Shown: positions 31,827 to 40,791, counted from the first letter of the stretch. The stretch is DNA of 43,691 nt from Fibrobacterales bacterium (GCA_025997455.1 BNUP01000005.1:1-43691); one strand, 5' to 3'. The notes: a model not told the origin generated them from the sequence alone. Translations and numbers: made by a program.

Positions 31827-33278
31827 TCACTGTTTCTCCAAAAATTTATTTATTCCAAATGCCGCCCGCCTGCCTTCACCCATTGCAAGAATAACGGTTG
31901 CCGCTCCGAGCACAATATCGCCGCCTGCGAAAACTTTGTCCATAAATGTTTGGTTGGTTTCGGGGTTGCTAATTTCAATATTGCCGCGTTTATTTGTTTT
32001 TAGTTCGGGAGTTCCCTGACTTATCAGAGGATTTGAGGAATTTCCTATTGCAACGAGTACCGTATCAACGGGTAATTCAAAGGATTCGCCTTCTAATTTT
32101 ACGGGACGGGGACGACCTTTTTCATCGGGGTCGCCGAGTTTGTAGCGGTCTATTAAAAGCGACTTTACAAAACCTTTTTCATCGCCCAAAATTTTATTCG
32201 GATTTTGCAAGTAGCAAAATTCCACGCCTTCTTCCTGTGCGTGATGAACTTCCTCTGCACGAGCGGGCATTTCCGCTGCCGTTCTGCGGTAGATTATGCG
32301 AACTTTTTCCGCACCCAAACGAACGGCGATTCTTGCGGCATCCATTGCTACATTTCCGCCACCCAAAACCGCAACTTGTTTTCCTTCCCAAAGCGGAGTG
32401 CTCGGCGTTTCGACCTCGCGATTTGGAGAAATTATATTTTCATAAGCACGCATTAAATTTGCACGGGTTAAAAATTCATTCGCCGAAAAAACACCGTTTA
32501 AGTCTTCACCGGGTATTCCCATAAATAGCGGGAGTCCTGCACCCGTGCCCACAAAAACAGCATCGAATTTATCTTTTTGTATCAGGTCGGCGAGTTTGCG
32601 AGTGCGCCCGACAACAAAATTCGTTTTGAATTCTACGCCCATTTTTTTTAATGTTTCTATCTCTTTATCAACTATGGAATTTGGCAAACGAAATTCGGGA
32701 ATGCCGTATCGCATAACTCCGCCCAATTTATGAAAAGCCTCAAAAATTGTGACCGAATGCCCTTCTCTGCGGACATCTGCCGCAACGACTAAACTTGCTG
32801 GTCCCGAACCTACGACTGCAACTTTTTTTCCCGTGTTCGGTTTGACTTCTGGAATTTTCACCGAGCCGTTCTCGCGTTCCCAATCCGCCACAAATCTTTC
32901 CAATCGTCCGATAGCGACCGATTTTTCCACATCTTTTAACGAAATTCCCACAATGCATTTTTTTTGACACTGCTTTTCTTGCGGGCAAACACGACCGCAC
33001 ACAGCAGGCAAAAGCGAGGTCTCTTTAATTTTATCTATTGCACCTTGAAAATCTTCATTTGCAATTTTTTCTATAAATGAAGGTATATTTATGCGGACTG
33101 GGCAACCTTCTATGCATCCCGGTTTTTTGCAGTTCAAACAACGCAAGGCTTCGGTTTTCGCTTCCTTTGCCGAGTAGCCGATTGCGACTTCATCCATTGT
33201 TTTTGAACGGACTTCCGGTGCGAGTTCCGGCATTTTTTGCGGTGCAATGGCGAGTCGTTCTTTTGTTGTTAAAGGCAT
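31827..33278 (-). CDS. gltA: glutamate synthase small-chain-type NADPH oxidoreductase
   Basis: The GltA/GltD family are FAD- and Fe-S-containing NADPH oxidoreductases that pass electrons to glutamate synthase or act alone in anaerobes. N-terminal Cys clusters CLNCKKPGCIEGCPV and CGRVCPQEKQCQKKC bind two 4Fe-4S centres. VAVVGSGPASLVVAADVRREG is the FAD site, and VAVLGGGNVAMDAARIAVRLG the NADPH site. FAGGDIVLGAATVILAMGEG is the C-terminal FAD motif. Start 33278 (483 aa) follows a TACCTT box by 7 nt; the frame beyond it translates cassette sequence. No large subunit is in the window. Confidence 0.9.
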   Translation of the reverse strand: MPLTTKERLAIAPQKMPELAPEVRSKTMDEVAIGYSAKEAKTEALRCLNCKKPGCIEGCPVRINIPSFIEKIANEDFQGAIDKIKETSLLPAVCGRVCPQEKQCQKKCIVGISLKDVEKSVAIGRLERFVADWERENGSVKIPEVKPNTGKKVAVVGSGPASLVVAADVRREGHSVTIFEAFHKLGGVMRYGIPEFRLPNSIVDKEIETLKKMGVEFKTNFVVGRTRKLADLIQKDKFDAVFVGTGAGLPLFMGIPGEDLNGVFSANEFLTRANLMRAYENIISPNREVETPSTPLWEGKQVAVLGGGNVAMDAARIAVRLGAEKVRIIYRRTAAEMPARAEEVHHAQEEGVEFCYLQNPNKILGDEKGFVKSLLIDRYKLGDPDEKGRPRPVKLEGESFELPVDTVLVAIGNSSNPLISQGTPELKTNKRGNIEISNPETNQTFMDKVFAGGDIVLGAATVILAMGEGRRAAFGINKFLEKQ

Positions 33279-33375
33279 AGTGGGGAAGGTAGAAAGTTTG
33301 CACGCGGCGTTGCAAGTTGGGGTATGGGGTGTAGGGAGTGGGGTGTGGAGAACTCGGCTGTGCAAGAGTTGAACG
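33279..33375 (-). promoter_or_regulatory. cassette and -10 box before gltA
   Basis: Minus strand: CTTGCACAGCCGAGTTCTCC, CACACCCCACTCCCTACACC, GCAAACTTTC, then TACCTT (33291-33286), 7 nt before the ATG. Confidence 0.6.
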
Positions 33376-33483
33376 AGAAAAGTGAAAAAAGGAAAGCACT
33401 ATAGTTGAAGGATTCAAAAGAAACTGTTTTTGGCAAAATTTCCGGAACGCTTAGGGCGGGAATAAAAATTCATCTGTGCTAAC

Positions 33484-33505
33484 GATTTAATAAATAATTA
33501 ACCGC
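33484..33505 (+). promoter_or_regulatory. 22-bp site shared with tolC, upstream of the RND gene
   Basis: GATTTAATAAATAATTAACC followed by GC is identical to 38282-38303. It ends 64 nt before the RND ATG; the other ends 66 nt before the tolC ATG. It contains the imperfect dyad TTAAT/AATTAA. It may be the operator or activator site of an efflux regulon. Confidence 0.65.
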
Positions 33506-33546
33506 CCATTAACCCTTATTTAACGCTCGCATTCTAATTTTCTCCA

Positions 33547-33573
33547 ATGAACACAACAAGGAGTTTAGAATGA
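33547..33573 (+). CDS. possible 8-codon leader peptide coupled to the RND gene
   Basis: ATG at 33547 begins the peptide MNTTRSLE, whose TGA stop overlaps the RND start (ATGA). A TAATTT box (33535-33540) ends 6 nt before this ATG, the same spacing as other leaderless starts here. The RND gene itself has AAGGAG 8 nt upstream, inside the leader frame. Translation of the leader could control the pump gene by coupling. Confidence 0.4.
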   Translation: MNTTRSLE

Positions 33574-36500
33574 GCATCGCCAAAGCCGTAGTAGGTCGCC
33601 CCGTCCTGACCGTAGTCGTATTTTCACTCATATCCATAGCCGCGTTGTTCTTGATTCCGAATGTGGCGATTGATATGCTGCCTGAGATAAAAGTGCCTAT
33701 GGTTATGGTTTATACCACTTATCCCGGAGCATCGCCCGAAGTTGTGGAGAACGCTGTCACCAAGCCAATCGAAGAGGGACTCGCAAATACAGCAGGAACA
33801 AAATCCATTAAATCGAAATCGCAGGAGCAGGCGAGTATCGTGTTTTTGGAGTTCGATTACGGAGTTGATTTGGATCAAAAGATGAATCTTGCACGGGAAA
33901 ATTTGGATAAGGCACGGGGTGATATTCCGCAAGAGGCTACACCTATGTTAATGCAGTTCGACCCGTTCTCCGACCCGATTTTGCACATTGCCGTGCGAGG
34001 AAACGGGATTGAGCAAAACGAGTTGCGAAAACTCGCCGAGGATATGGTTCAAGACAGGTTAAAGCAAGTAGATGGAGTGGCACAGGTGAGTGTGGAGGGC
34101 GGACAAACGGCTGTGGTGCGAGTGGATATTAGCGCGAATCGGTTGGAGGCATACAGCGTTACTCTTACGGAAATTGCGGGAGCGCTCGCGGCACAAAATA
34201 TGGAATTGGGAGCGGGATATATCAAGGACAACGCTACGGATTATGCGATTAAAACAACGGGAGAATATACGGGTGTGGAAGACATCGCAAAAACTGTGAT
34301 ACGAAAAATAAACAATGCCGAAATACAATTGCGCGACATTGGCGATGTTTATTTGGGCTACCCTGAGGAAACTGCGAGCGTTTATATTAACGGTGAAAAA
34401 GGCGTTTATGTTTCGATTGTAAAGCAGAGCGGGGCGAACTCCGTTGCGGTTGCCAACCGAGTATATGACAGGATAGAAAAAATAAAGCGATTGCTCCCTC
34501 CGTCGGTGTCGCTTGAGATAACACAAGATACCACCCTTGAAACTCGTGCGATGATTAGCGAACTTATAAATTCAGCCATTCAGGGTATTGTACTTGCAAT
34601 GCTTGTGTTGCTTTTATTTTTACGGAACATTCACAGCACTCTTATTGTGGGTTTTGCGATTCCATTTTCGTTTTTGGTCACTTTATTGGTGATGAGCCTC
34701 ACGGGAATAACCATCAATATGATGACGCTCACGGGCTTGATTTTGGGGCTTGGAATGACGGTAGATTCTTCCATTGTGATTATAGAGAGCGTTTATAAAT
34801 ATCGCGAGCGGGGCGAGTCGCTTTCGGTTTCTGCTGTGCTTGGCGGCGAGGAGGTTATGTCTTCGCTCATCGCATCTACCCTTACAACTTTATCTGTATT
34901 TTTGCCGGTGATTTTGTTCAAAAGTCAACTCAATATTATAGGCGTAATGGTGGAGGATTTAATTTGGACAATTGTGATTTCTTTGGTATCGAGTTTGTTT
35001 ATCGCAATTTTTTTAGCACCCGTGCTCGCAAGTAAATATTTGCCTCTGTATTCGAGAACGCAAAAACCGCTGCGAAATTTTATTTTGGTATTTTTAGACA
35101 AACACATTGAAAACGCAATTGCAGGTCTTGCCAAAGTTTATCGCAAGGGATTGTGCGTTGCACTAACGCATAAGTTGATGACGATTATTTTTGTTCTCGC
35201 ATCTTTTACAGGTTCAATTTTAACTATCGGCAAACTGCCGATACAACTTATGCCGGATATGGACGAAGACCAACTTTCGATGAGTGTAACAATGCCGATG
35301 GGCACGCCTTACGAGACAACGCTAGATGCAATGCTCAAATTAGAATCATACGCCCGTGCAGAAATTAAAGGCGTGAAAAGTGTGATAGCAACCGTTGGCA
35401 GTCAGGGAATGTCTTTTGACGACAAAGGCACATACACGGGAGATTTAGCCGTAAAACTTACGCTTGGTAAGGAATATGACGGCAACGAGGCAGCCAAGAA
35501 AAAACTGCGTGCGCATTGGAACGAATTCCCGAACACGGTTTTCTCCTTTGGTGCGGGAATGATGGGTGATAACCCGGACATAAGCATAATTCTCCACATT
35601 GAGGACATAAAAGAGGGTTTGGAAACAGCGAGACAAGTTGTTAAGTTAGTGGGCGACAGCGTGCAGGGAGTGAATGATTTGATGATGGATGTGAATGATG
35701 GTTTGCCGCAACTCGTGGTGAATATAGACAGGTCACGAGCATATAATTTCGGGTTGAATATCGCATCTATAGCGAGTGAAATATCGGCTGCGATGGGAGG
35801 AGTGAAGGCTACAAAATTCCGCACCGCGGGAGATGAATACGATGTGGTTTTGATGCTTGCCGAAGGCGATCGTCAAAAAATTCCCGACCTCGATAAAATT
35901 TTAGTGCGTTCGGGCGATGGTTTGCTTGTGCCTGTCTCGAATTTTGCCACACTCGATAAAGGTTTTGGTCCCGTGAGCATTCCGCGCGAAGACCAGATGC
36001 GGGTTATCCGAGTTACGGGTAATATGCAAAAAGGCTATGAGTCGGGCGATGCCGAAATTAAAATTCAGGAACTTCTAGATAGGCAGGGAATCGCATTCCA
36101 TTTTGACGGCGAAAACGCAGAGATACAAAAAATGATGCAGACATTTTTACTTGTTATTGTGCTTGCACTGCTGCTGATTTTTGGAACTATGGCGGGGCAA
36201 TATGAATCGTTCAAAGATCCGTTCATCAACTTTTGCACCATTCCGCTGATTGTGCTTGGCGTAGTTGCGATACACATTATTACGGGGCAAACTCTGAGTG
36301 CATTTACTATGATGGGATTTGTGATGCTCGCAGGCATTGTGGTTAATAACGGCATTCTTTTGGTGGATTATACGAACACGCTTGTGCGGCGCGGTGTGCC
36401 TGTTTTTGAGGCGGCGTTAGATGCGGGAGAAAACCGCTTGTGCCCAGTATTAATGACTGCCCTCACTACGATTTTAGGACTTGTGCCGATGGCGTTTTTC

Positions 36501-36647
36501 CCCGGAGCATCTGCCACGATGACACAGCCTATAGGCTTAGCAATTATCGGCGGTTTGGGGTCTGCAACCTTGATCACGCTGTTTTTTATTCCTGTGCTGT
36601 ATGCGGTGGGGCATGGGGGTAAAGATCCTCAAAATACCGTTTCATAG
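33570..36647 (+). CDS. RND efflux pump permease
   Basis: An AcrB-like inner-membrane antiporter that exports hydrophobic or amphiphilic compounds through an adaptor and a TolC channel. The protein has 1025 residues with the duplicated 6-helix plus porter layout. The N-terminus PVLTVVVFSLISIAALFLIP is helix 1; LTGLILGLGMTVDSSIVIIE is helix 4 with one Asp of the usual proton-relay pair (VDS rather than VDD), as in the SwrC-like branch. The second half repeats it (MMGFVMLAGIVVNNGILLVD). The C-terminus HGGKDPQNTVS is short and overlaps the methylase end, perhaps remade by the restriction-modification insertion. No adaptor gene is adjacent. Confidence 0.92.
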   Translation: MSIAKAVVGRPVLTVVVFSLISIAALFLIPNVAIDMLPEIKVPMVMVYTTYPGASPEVVENAVTKPIEEGLANTAGTKSIKSKSQEQASIVFLEFDYGVDLDQKMNLARENLDKARGDIPQEATPMLMQFDPFSDPILHIAVRGNGIEQNELRKLAEDMVQDRLKQVDGVAQVSVEGGQTAVVRVDISANRLEAYSVTLTEIAGALAAQNMELGAGYIKDNATDYAIKTTGEYTGVEDIAKTVIRKINNAEIQLRDIGDVYLGYPEETASVYINGEKGVYVSIVKQSGANSVAVANRVYDRIEKIKRLLPPSVSLEITQDTTLETRAMISELINSAIQGIVLAMLVLLLFLRNIHSTLIVGFAIPFSFLVTLLVMSLTGITINMMTLTGLILGLGMTVDSSIVIIESVYKYRERGESLSVSAVLGGEEVMSSLIASTLTTLSVFLPVILFKSQLNIIGVMVEDLIWTIVISLVSSLFIAIFLAPVLASKYLPLYSRTQKPLRNFILVFLDKHIENAIAGLAKVYRKGLCVALTHKLMTIIFVLASFTGSILTIGKLPIQLMPDMDEDQLSMSVTMPMGTPYETTLDAMLKLESYARAEIKGVKSVIATVGSQGMSFDDKGTYTGDLAVKLTLGKEYDGNEAAKKKLRAHWNEFPNTVFSFGAGMMGDNPDISIILHIEDIKEGLETARQVVKLVGDSVQGVNDLMMDVNDGLPQLVVNIDRSRAYNFGLNIASIASEISAAMGGVKATKFRTAGDEYDVVLMLAEGDRQKIPDLDKILVRSGDGLLVPVSNFATLDKGFGPVSIPREDQMRVIRVTGNMQKGYESGDAEIKIQELLDRQGIAFHFDGENAEIQKMMQTFLLVIVLALLLIFGTMAGQYESFKDPFINFCTIPLIVLGVVAIHIITGQTLSAFTMMGFVMLAGIVVNNGILLVDYTNTLVRRGVPVFEAALDAGENRLCPVLMTALTTILGLVPMAFFPGASATMTQPIGLAIIGGLGSATLITLFFIPVLYAVGHGGKDPQNTVS

Positions 36648-37734
36648 AATCTTTTAATGCAACCGACAAAAGCGGTGGCACGGCATTTCCAATTTGCAAA
36701 TTTTTATCGCTCCTAGATCCGTAAAAAATATAACTATCCGGGAAACTCTGCAACCTCGCTCCCTCGCGGGTAGTAAGTGCTCTCGGTGCTTTCGGATGGA
36801 TGCACCGAGAGGAAGACGGAGTGCCCAGATTTCGGGTAATGGTAATGCTTGGTCTGTTCCACCATAACCTGCAATAGGTATTAGCAAAACCGCTTGTCGG
36901 TCTTAAATCTTTTGGCAAATCGGCAGGGGTACCGCCATCAGGCAAAGATTCCATCAATCGAACAAGTTTTGGATTGTTATTCGGAGCATTGTGGTTTTGC
37001 AATTTATCGGGGGAGTTTATTCGCATTTGTTTTTGAAACTCATTTTGCGGTTCGCTTTGATAATCAAAACTCTCTTCGCCGCTTTTGATAAAAGGCAAGT
37101 CGCTAATGGCATCCGAAAGTGTTAAATAGGGTTTTAATTTCTGCGTAAAAAGAGAATCGCTGTTTTCAGAAGATGAATGCGTTGGTTCCGGGTATTGAAA
37201 TTTATTTTTTCCTTTTGTTCCTACAATAATCACTCGCTCCCGAATTTGTGGAATACCATAATCAGCAGTGTTTAAAACTTTATGGATAACAAAATAGCCC
37301 AGAGTTTCAAATAACGAAACAATATCAGCAAACAATTTACCGCCTTGCATAGAAAGCAAACCTGTAACATTTTCAAACAAAAATGCTTTGGGTTTTAATT
37401 CTTTAAGAACCCTGTAATATTCCTGAAAAAGTTTTGCCCTTGGGTCATCGGCAGATCGTTTGCCTACTGTAGAATAGGCTTGGCAAGGCGGACCGCCTAC
37501 AAGCAAATCAATATAACCTTTTTTTATTCCAAAATCTTTTTGTAAATCTGTAATTCCAAATTCTTCCACAGGCTTGCAATAGACTTTAACTGCCGGATGA
37601 TTGAGTTCATAAGCATGTGCCATATTGGGCAAAATTTCGTTTGCTGCGACAATTTCAAAATCGTCATCATGAGCAAAGCCATAACTAAGCCCGCCTACAC
37701 CGCAAAATAAATCTATGATTTTGATTTTTTTCAT
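36586..37734 (-). CDS. DNA (cytosine-5) methyltransferase
   Basis: An m5C methylase of the Dcm/HhaI type. Motif I is IIDLFCGVGGLSYGF, motif IV DLLVGGPPCQAYSTVG with catalytic Cys84, motif VI LFENVTGLL and motif VIII QIRERVIIVG. The late motifs are SITITRNLGTPSSSRCIHP and QIGNAVPPLL. Length 382 aa is normal, although the last ~15 residues (YPHAPPHTAQE) are read from the RND gene's 3' end on the other strand. Its start overlaps the stop of the gene upstream (ATGA). It sits between the RND and tolC genes in opposite orientation, a sign of insertion. Confidence 0.93.
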   Translation of the reverse strand: MKKIKIIDLFCGVGGLSYGFAHDDDFEIVAANEILPNMAHAYELNHPAVKVYCKPVEEFGITDLQKDFGIKKGYIDLLVGGPPCQAYSTVGKRSADDPRAKLFQEYYRVLKELKPKAFLFENVTGLLSMQGGKLFADIVSLFETLGYFVIHKVLNTADYGIPQIRERVIIVGTKGKNKFQYPEPTHSSSENSDSLFTQKLKPYLTLSDAISDLPFIKSGEESFDYQSEPQNEFQKQMRINSPDKLQNHNAPNNNPKLVRLMESLPDGGTPADLPKDLRPTSGFANTYCRLWWNRPSITITRNLGTPSSSRCIHPKAPRALTTREGARLQSFPDSYIFYGSRSDKNLQIGNAVPPLLSVALKDSMKRYFEDLYPHAPPHTAQE

Positions 37735-38231
37735 AGAGAAGAAATTTCTTTATATGACGGGGGATTTTCAGTTAATTTCCATACAAAATAATTTTGGTCT
37801 ATATTAAAAACCGTCTGACCTTCCATCTGTTGCCGAGTAATCCAATTTACATCGCTCTCTTCAATCTCATCTATATTCACAAAAGCAACTTGCCCGTTAA
37901 AGAAATCAAAATGCACTACCATTGATGTGATATTTTCTTCCCTACGAATTCTCCTTGCCTCTAAAACTTTATGTTGTTTTAATTTGACAAAGGATTGTTT
38001 TATAATGGTATTACAAAAAACATCAATGTTATCCAACCGAATTTCGGAGACAACTAACTCGTCTATTTTCTTGACGATTTCGATTAACCGATTATTTAAC
38101 AATTCAATATAGGCGTAGTCAATCGTGGGAGCGACATCTTTTGCTGAAAAAAAGTTTTTGACCTCATTCTTGTTTGAGAACCCGAGTTTTGTTCGGTATT
38201 CCTTGAAATAGTCGGTGGTAATATTTGTCAT
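37731..38231 (-). CDS. unknown protein paired with the m5C methylase
   Basis: I do not recognise this 166-residue soluble protein. It is the first gene of the pair, coupled to the methylase by a 4-nt overlap. It is the natural candidate for the cognate endonuclease or a control/helper subunit, but no nuclease motif is certain. NSKNEVKNF-like basic stretches and the segment VVHFDFFNGQVAFVNIDEIE give little. It is short for a type II endonuclease and may be a remnant. A TATATT box (38243-38238, minus strand) ends 6 nt before its ATG. Confidence 0.6.
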   Translation of the reverse strand: MTNITTDYFKEYRTKLGFSNKNEVKNFFSAKDVAPTIDYAYIELLNNRLIEIVKKIDELVVSEIRLDNIDVFCNTIIKQSFVKLKQHKVLEARRIRREENITSMVVHFDFFNGQVAFVNIDEIEESDVNWITRQQMEGQTVFNIDQNYFVWKLTENPPSYKEISSL

Positions 38232-38246
38232 AGTTCAAATATAGAA
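38232..38246 (-). promoter_or_regulatory. -10-like box before the methylase pair
   Basis: Minus strand TTTTCTATATTTG with hexamer TATATT at 38243-38238, ending 6 nt before the ATG at 38231. It is nearly the same as the rpmE box. No Shine-Dalgarno sequence. Confidence 0.6.
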
Positions 38247-38281
38247 AAAAAGGGTGCAAGGGACACTGTGCCACTATGCAA

Positions 38282-38303
38282 GATTTAATAAATAATTAAC
38301 CGC
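38282..38303 (+). promoter_or_regulatory. 22-bp site shared with the RND gene, upstream of tolC
   Basis: Identical to 33484-33505 and ending 66 nt before the tolC ATG. Downstream, TAGTTTTG (from about 38332) is a possible -10, and AAGGAG precedes the ATG by 8 nt. Confidence 0.65.
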
Positions 38304-38369
38304 TTGTTCACTGCAATTTTATTTGCCTTTTTTAGTTTTGCTCTTAAGAAATAATCAAGGAGTTGAGTT

Positions 38370-39713
38370 ATGAATGCAAATCAAATTTTTACGGCAATTG
38401 TGCTTGCGTTTTCGCTTGCTGTGTTTGCACCAGCCCAAGAGACGGAGCGACTCTCTATGACCGTGCAAGAGGCGGTGAATTATGCACTCGCGGGCAGTTA
38501 TCAACTTAAAAGTGATGCGATTGATGCTAAAATAAAAAAACGCAGCAGTGATTATGCAAAAAATGTATTTTTGCCTTCGGTTTCGGTGAGTGCGGGGGTG
38601 ATTCGTTCTAATGAACTTGGGAGTGAAGTCGTGAATATGATGGATCAAACGGGGTCAAAAGCAAGGGAGGGCGACAAGTGGATGTATAGCGTTCCCGGGA
38701 TAAATGTTTCGTGGGCGTTTAATATGTCTATGCTTGAAAATATAAAAATTGCACACGCAGAATATGAGGCACAACTTATCACGAGTGAGGAGTTAAAAAA
38801 ACAAACGGAACTCAATGTGCGTAAAAAATTTTATGCGCTTTTGGTGGCGCAAGAGAGTTTATCACTGCAAGAGGCAAGTCTTGAAAACGCCAAAGACAGG
38901 GCGGAGCAAGCACAAAAGAATTTTCAAAACGGAAGAATTTCGCAACTCACTCTTTTGCAGGCACAGGTGGCATACAGCAACCAAAAACCGCAGGTGCTCA
39001 GTGCACGGCAGGCGATTGAACTTGATCTCGATGACTTCGCTTTTTTGCTTGGTCTAAAAGCCGGAACAAAAATACAAGTCGACGGTTCAATGGAAGTGGC
39101 GTATCAAGAAATTGATGCGGATAATTTACTCGCAAAACAAATCAATTCGCGACTCGATTATCAATTGCTGCTCAAAAATAAGGAGGCTTTGGGGTTGCAA
39201 AAAAAAGCCTTGGGAATGCAGTCTTTTTTACCGACTCTGCAAGTCGATTGGAATTTGCAGCCGGTGCGTTCGTTCAGCAATAAACAGTGGTATGCGGATG
39301 CGGCAAAAGGCGAAAACGGCAGTTTGTCGGTTGCCCTTGTGTGGAGTTTGTCTAATCTTTTGCCATCTTCGGAGAGTCGCCAAAGAATGCAGGATGCAAC
39401 GGATAATCTCGATAAACTTCAAATAGAAATTGATGCACTGACCGAGCAGGCAAAAAACGAGGTGACATCGCTTTCAAGAACGCTCGCCCTTTCCCGCTCA
39501 CAAATCACTGCACTTGAGGCAAACATTGAACTCGCACAAAACGCCTACGATATGATTCTCCGCTCCTACCAAAGCGGTGCATCGGAATTGTTAGATGTTC
39601 GTGATGCCGAGAACTCCCTGAATCAAGCAAAATACGGTTTACTCTCCGAGCAGTTCGCTTATTTATCCGCATTGCTCGATTTGGAGTATGCACTTGGTGT
39701 GGGATTGCCGTAA
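38370..39713 (+). CDS. TolC-family outer-membrane efflux protein
   Basis: The outer-membrane channel of a tripartite pump, most likely the partner of the RND permease encoded upstream. The 447-residue product has a signal peptide (IFTAIVLAFSLAVFAPAQ, cleavage near 23). Two OEP repeats follow: about 28-230 starting LSMTVQEAVNYAL, and about 240-440. Long coiled helices such as TEQAKNEVTSLSRTLALSRS and AQNAYDMILRSYQSGASELL are typical. It shares a 22-bp upstream site with the RND gene at equal spacing, so co-regulation is likely. Confidence 0.88.
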   Translation: MNANQIFTAIVLAFSLAVFAPAQETERLSMTVQEAVNYALAGSYQLKSDAIDAKIKKRSSDYAKNVFLPSVSVSAGVIRSNELGSEVVNMMDQTGSKAREGDKWMYSVPGINVSWAFNMSMLENIKIAHAEYEAQLITSEELKKQTELNVRKKFYALLVAQESLSLQEASLENAKDRAEQAQKNFQNGRISQLTLLQAQVAYSNQKPQVLSARQAIELDLDDFAFLLGLKAGTKIQVDGSMEVAYQEIDADNLLAKQINSRLDYQLLLKNKEALGLQKKALGMQSFLPTLQVDWNLQPVRSFSNKQWYADAAKGENGSLSVALVWSLSNLLPSSESRQRMQDATDNLDKLQIEIDALTEQAKNEVTSLSRTLALSRSQITALEANIELAQNAYDMILRSYQSGASELLDVRDAENSLNQAKYGLLSEQFAYLSALLDLEYALGVGLP

Positions 39714-39740
39714 ATTCAAACCAGCCCCTACCAATGCTAT

Positions 39741-39788
39741 GGGCGTTTTTTCCGCTACCCTCTCAAACGGGGACACCCCGTAACGCCC
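39741..39788. terminator. nested inverted repeat after tolC
   Basis: GGGCGTT (39741-39747) pairs with AACGCCC (39782-39788). Inside it ACGGGG (39767-39772) pairs with CCCCGT (39776-39781). A run of A, not T, follows on this strand. It could stop transcription after tolC or fold in the leader region, but termination is only inferred. Confidence 0.35.
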
Positions 39789-39833
39789 CAAAAAATCCTT
39801 ATGTTGCTTTTGCAAACTAACTTCCAAAATTTC

Positions 39834-39845
39834 TACATTCCCGTT
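39834..39845 (+). promoter_or_regulatory. -10-like box before the small membrane protein
   Basis: TTTCTACATT with hexamer TACATT at 39834-39839, ending 6 nt before ATG 39846. No Shine-Dalgarno sequence. Confidence 0.55.
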
Positions 39846-40064
39846 ATGAACTACATCTTCTGGACCTATCTCGCTCGAATTGTAGGGCTGTTGCTTATTG
39901 TGCCATCGCTGTTTCCGCTCGAATTTGCGAACAGATTTCCGGGCTTGGAAGACCGTAGAATCGGGTGGGTGCTTTTCTTTGCGGGTGCTATAATATTCAT
40001 AGCCGCCGCACTCACACATCACATTTTAAGGAGCAGAGAAAATGAGCGACGCAATAGAAATTAA
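39846..40064 (+). CDS. small two-helix membrane protein
   Basis: A 72-residue protein with two membrane helices (YLARIVGLLLIVPSLF and GWVLFFAGAIIFIAAALTHH) and a basic C-terminus. The family is not recognised. ATG 39846 follows the TACATT box by 6 nt; the longer frame to 39801 would cross the promoter. It overlaps the ABC ATPase gene by 23 nt, so it is probably the first gene of the exporter operon and may be an accessory subunit. Confidence 0.6.
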   Translation: MNYIFWTYLARIVGLLLIVPSLFPLEFANRFPGLEDRRIGWVLFFAGAIIFIAAALTHHILRSRENERRNRN

Positions 40065-40791
40065 AGACCTCCATAAAACTTACCGTTCTGGCTTTTGGCT
40101 GAGCAAAAAAAAATCGCTTTTCGGAATTTCGCTAACCGTTCAAAAAGGTGAAATATTCGGATTCATAGGTCCAAACGGTGCAGGCAAATCAACCACAATA
40201 AAAATTCTCGCAGGTCTCTTACGCCGCGACAGCGGTTCTGTGTTAATTTTAGGCAAAGACCCGACTTTAACGGAGAGCCGCATAAAACTCGGCTACCTTC
40301 CCGAACAGCCTTACTTCTACGACTCACTCAGCGGTTATGAACTCCTAAAATTTTACGGAGGATTAAGCGGTCTAAAAGGTGATTTATTGGAGGAGAGAAT
40401 AAACTGGGCACTGCAACTTGTAAATGCCGATGCGGATTGGATTCACCGCCGTCTCCGCACATATTCAAAAGGTATGCAGCAGAGGGTCGGGCTTGCACAG
40501 GCTATTTTGCACAAACCGGAACTTTTAATTTTAGACGAACCTATGAGCGGACTCGATCCTCTGGGTCGCCGCGATGTTCGCAATGCAATTTTAACCCTGC
40601 ACAGCGAGGGTTCCACGGTATTTTATTCGAGCCACATTTTATCCGATGTTGAGGAAATCAGTTCGCGGGTAGCAATGATTATAGACGGCAAAATAAAGCA
40701 CATAGGAACCGTGAATGAAATAACAAAAGAAAGCGAACGAAATTCTTTGGAAGAGGTTTTGGCAAAGGAGGTAACTCATGTTGTTCCTTAG
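40042..40791 (+). CDS. ABC transporter ATP-binding protein (ABC-2 exporter)
   Basis: The ATPase of an ABC-2 type exporter. It has Walker A (GPNGAGKST), Q-loop (LGYLPEQPYFYDSL), signature (YSKGMQQRVGLAQA), Walker B (LLILDEPMSGLDPLG) and H-loop (SSHILSDVEE). Length 249 aa is normal, of the CcmA/NatA-like group often linked to drug or multicopper-enzyme export. It overlaps the permease gene by 14 nt. The substrate cannot be deduced. Confidence 0.93.
   Translation: MSDAIEIKDLHKTYRSGFWLSKKKSLFGISLTVQKGEIFGFIGPNGAGKSTTIKILAGLLRRDSGSVLILGKDPTLTESRIKLGYLPEQPYFYDSLSGYELLKFYGGLSGLKGDLLEERINWALQLVNADADWIHRRLRTYSKGMQQRVGLAQAILHKPELLILDEPMSGLDPLGRRDVRNAILTLHSEGSTVFYSSHILSDVEEISSRVAMIIDGKIKHIGTVNEITKESERNSLEEVLAKEVTHVVP

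Noticed and set aside
37731..38231. Assigning a named endonuclease family to the methylase partner
   Set aside because: No PD-(D/E)XK, HNH or GIY-YIG motif could be recognised with confidence.
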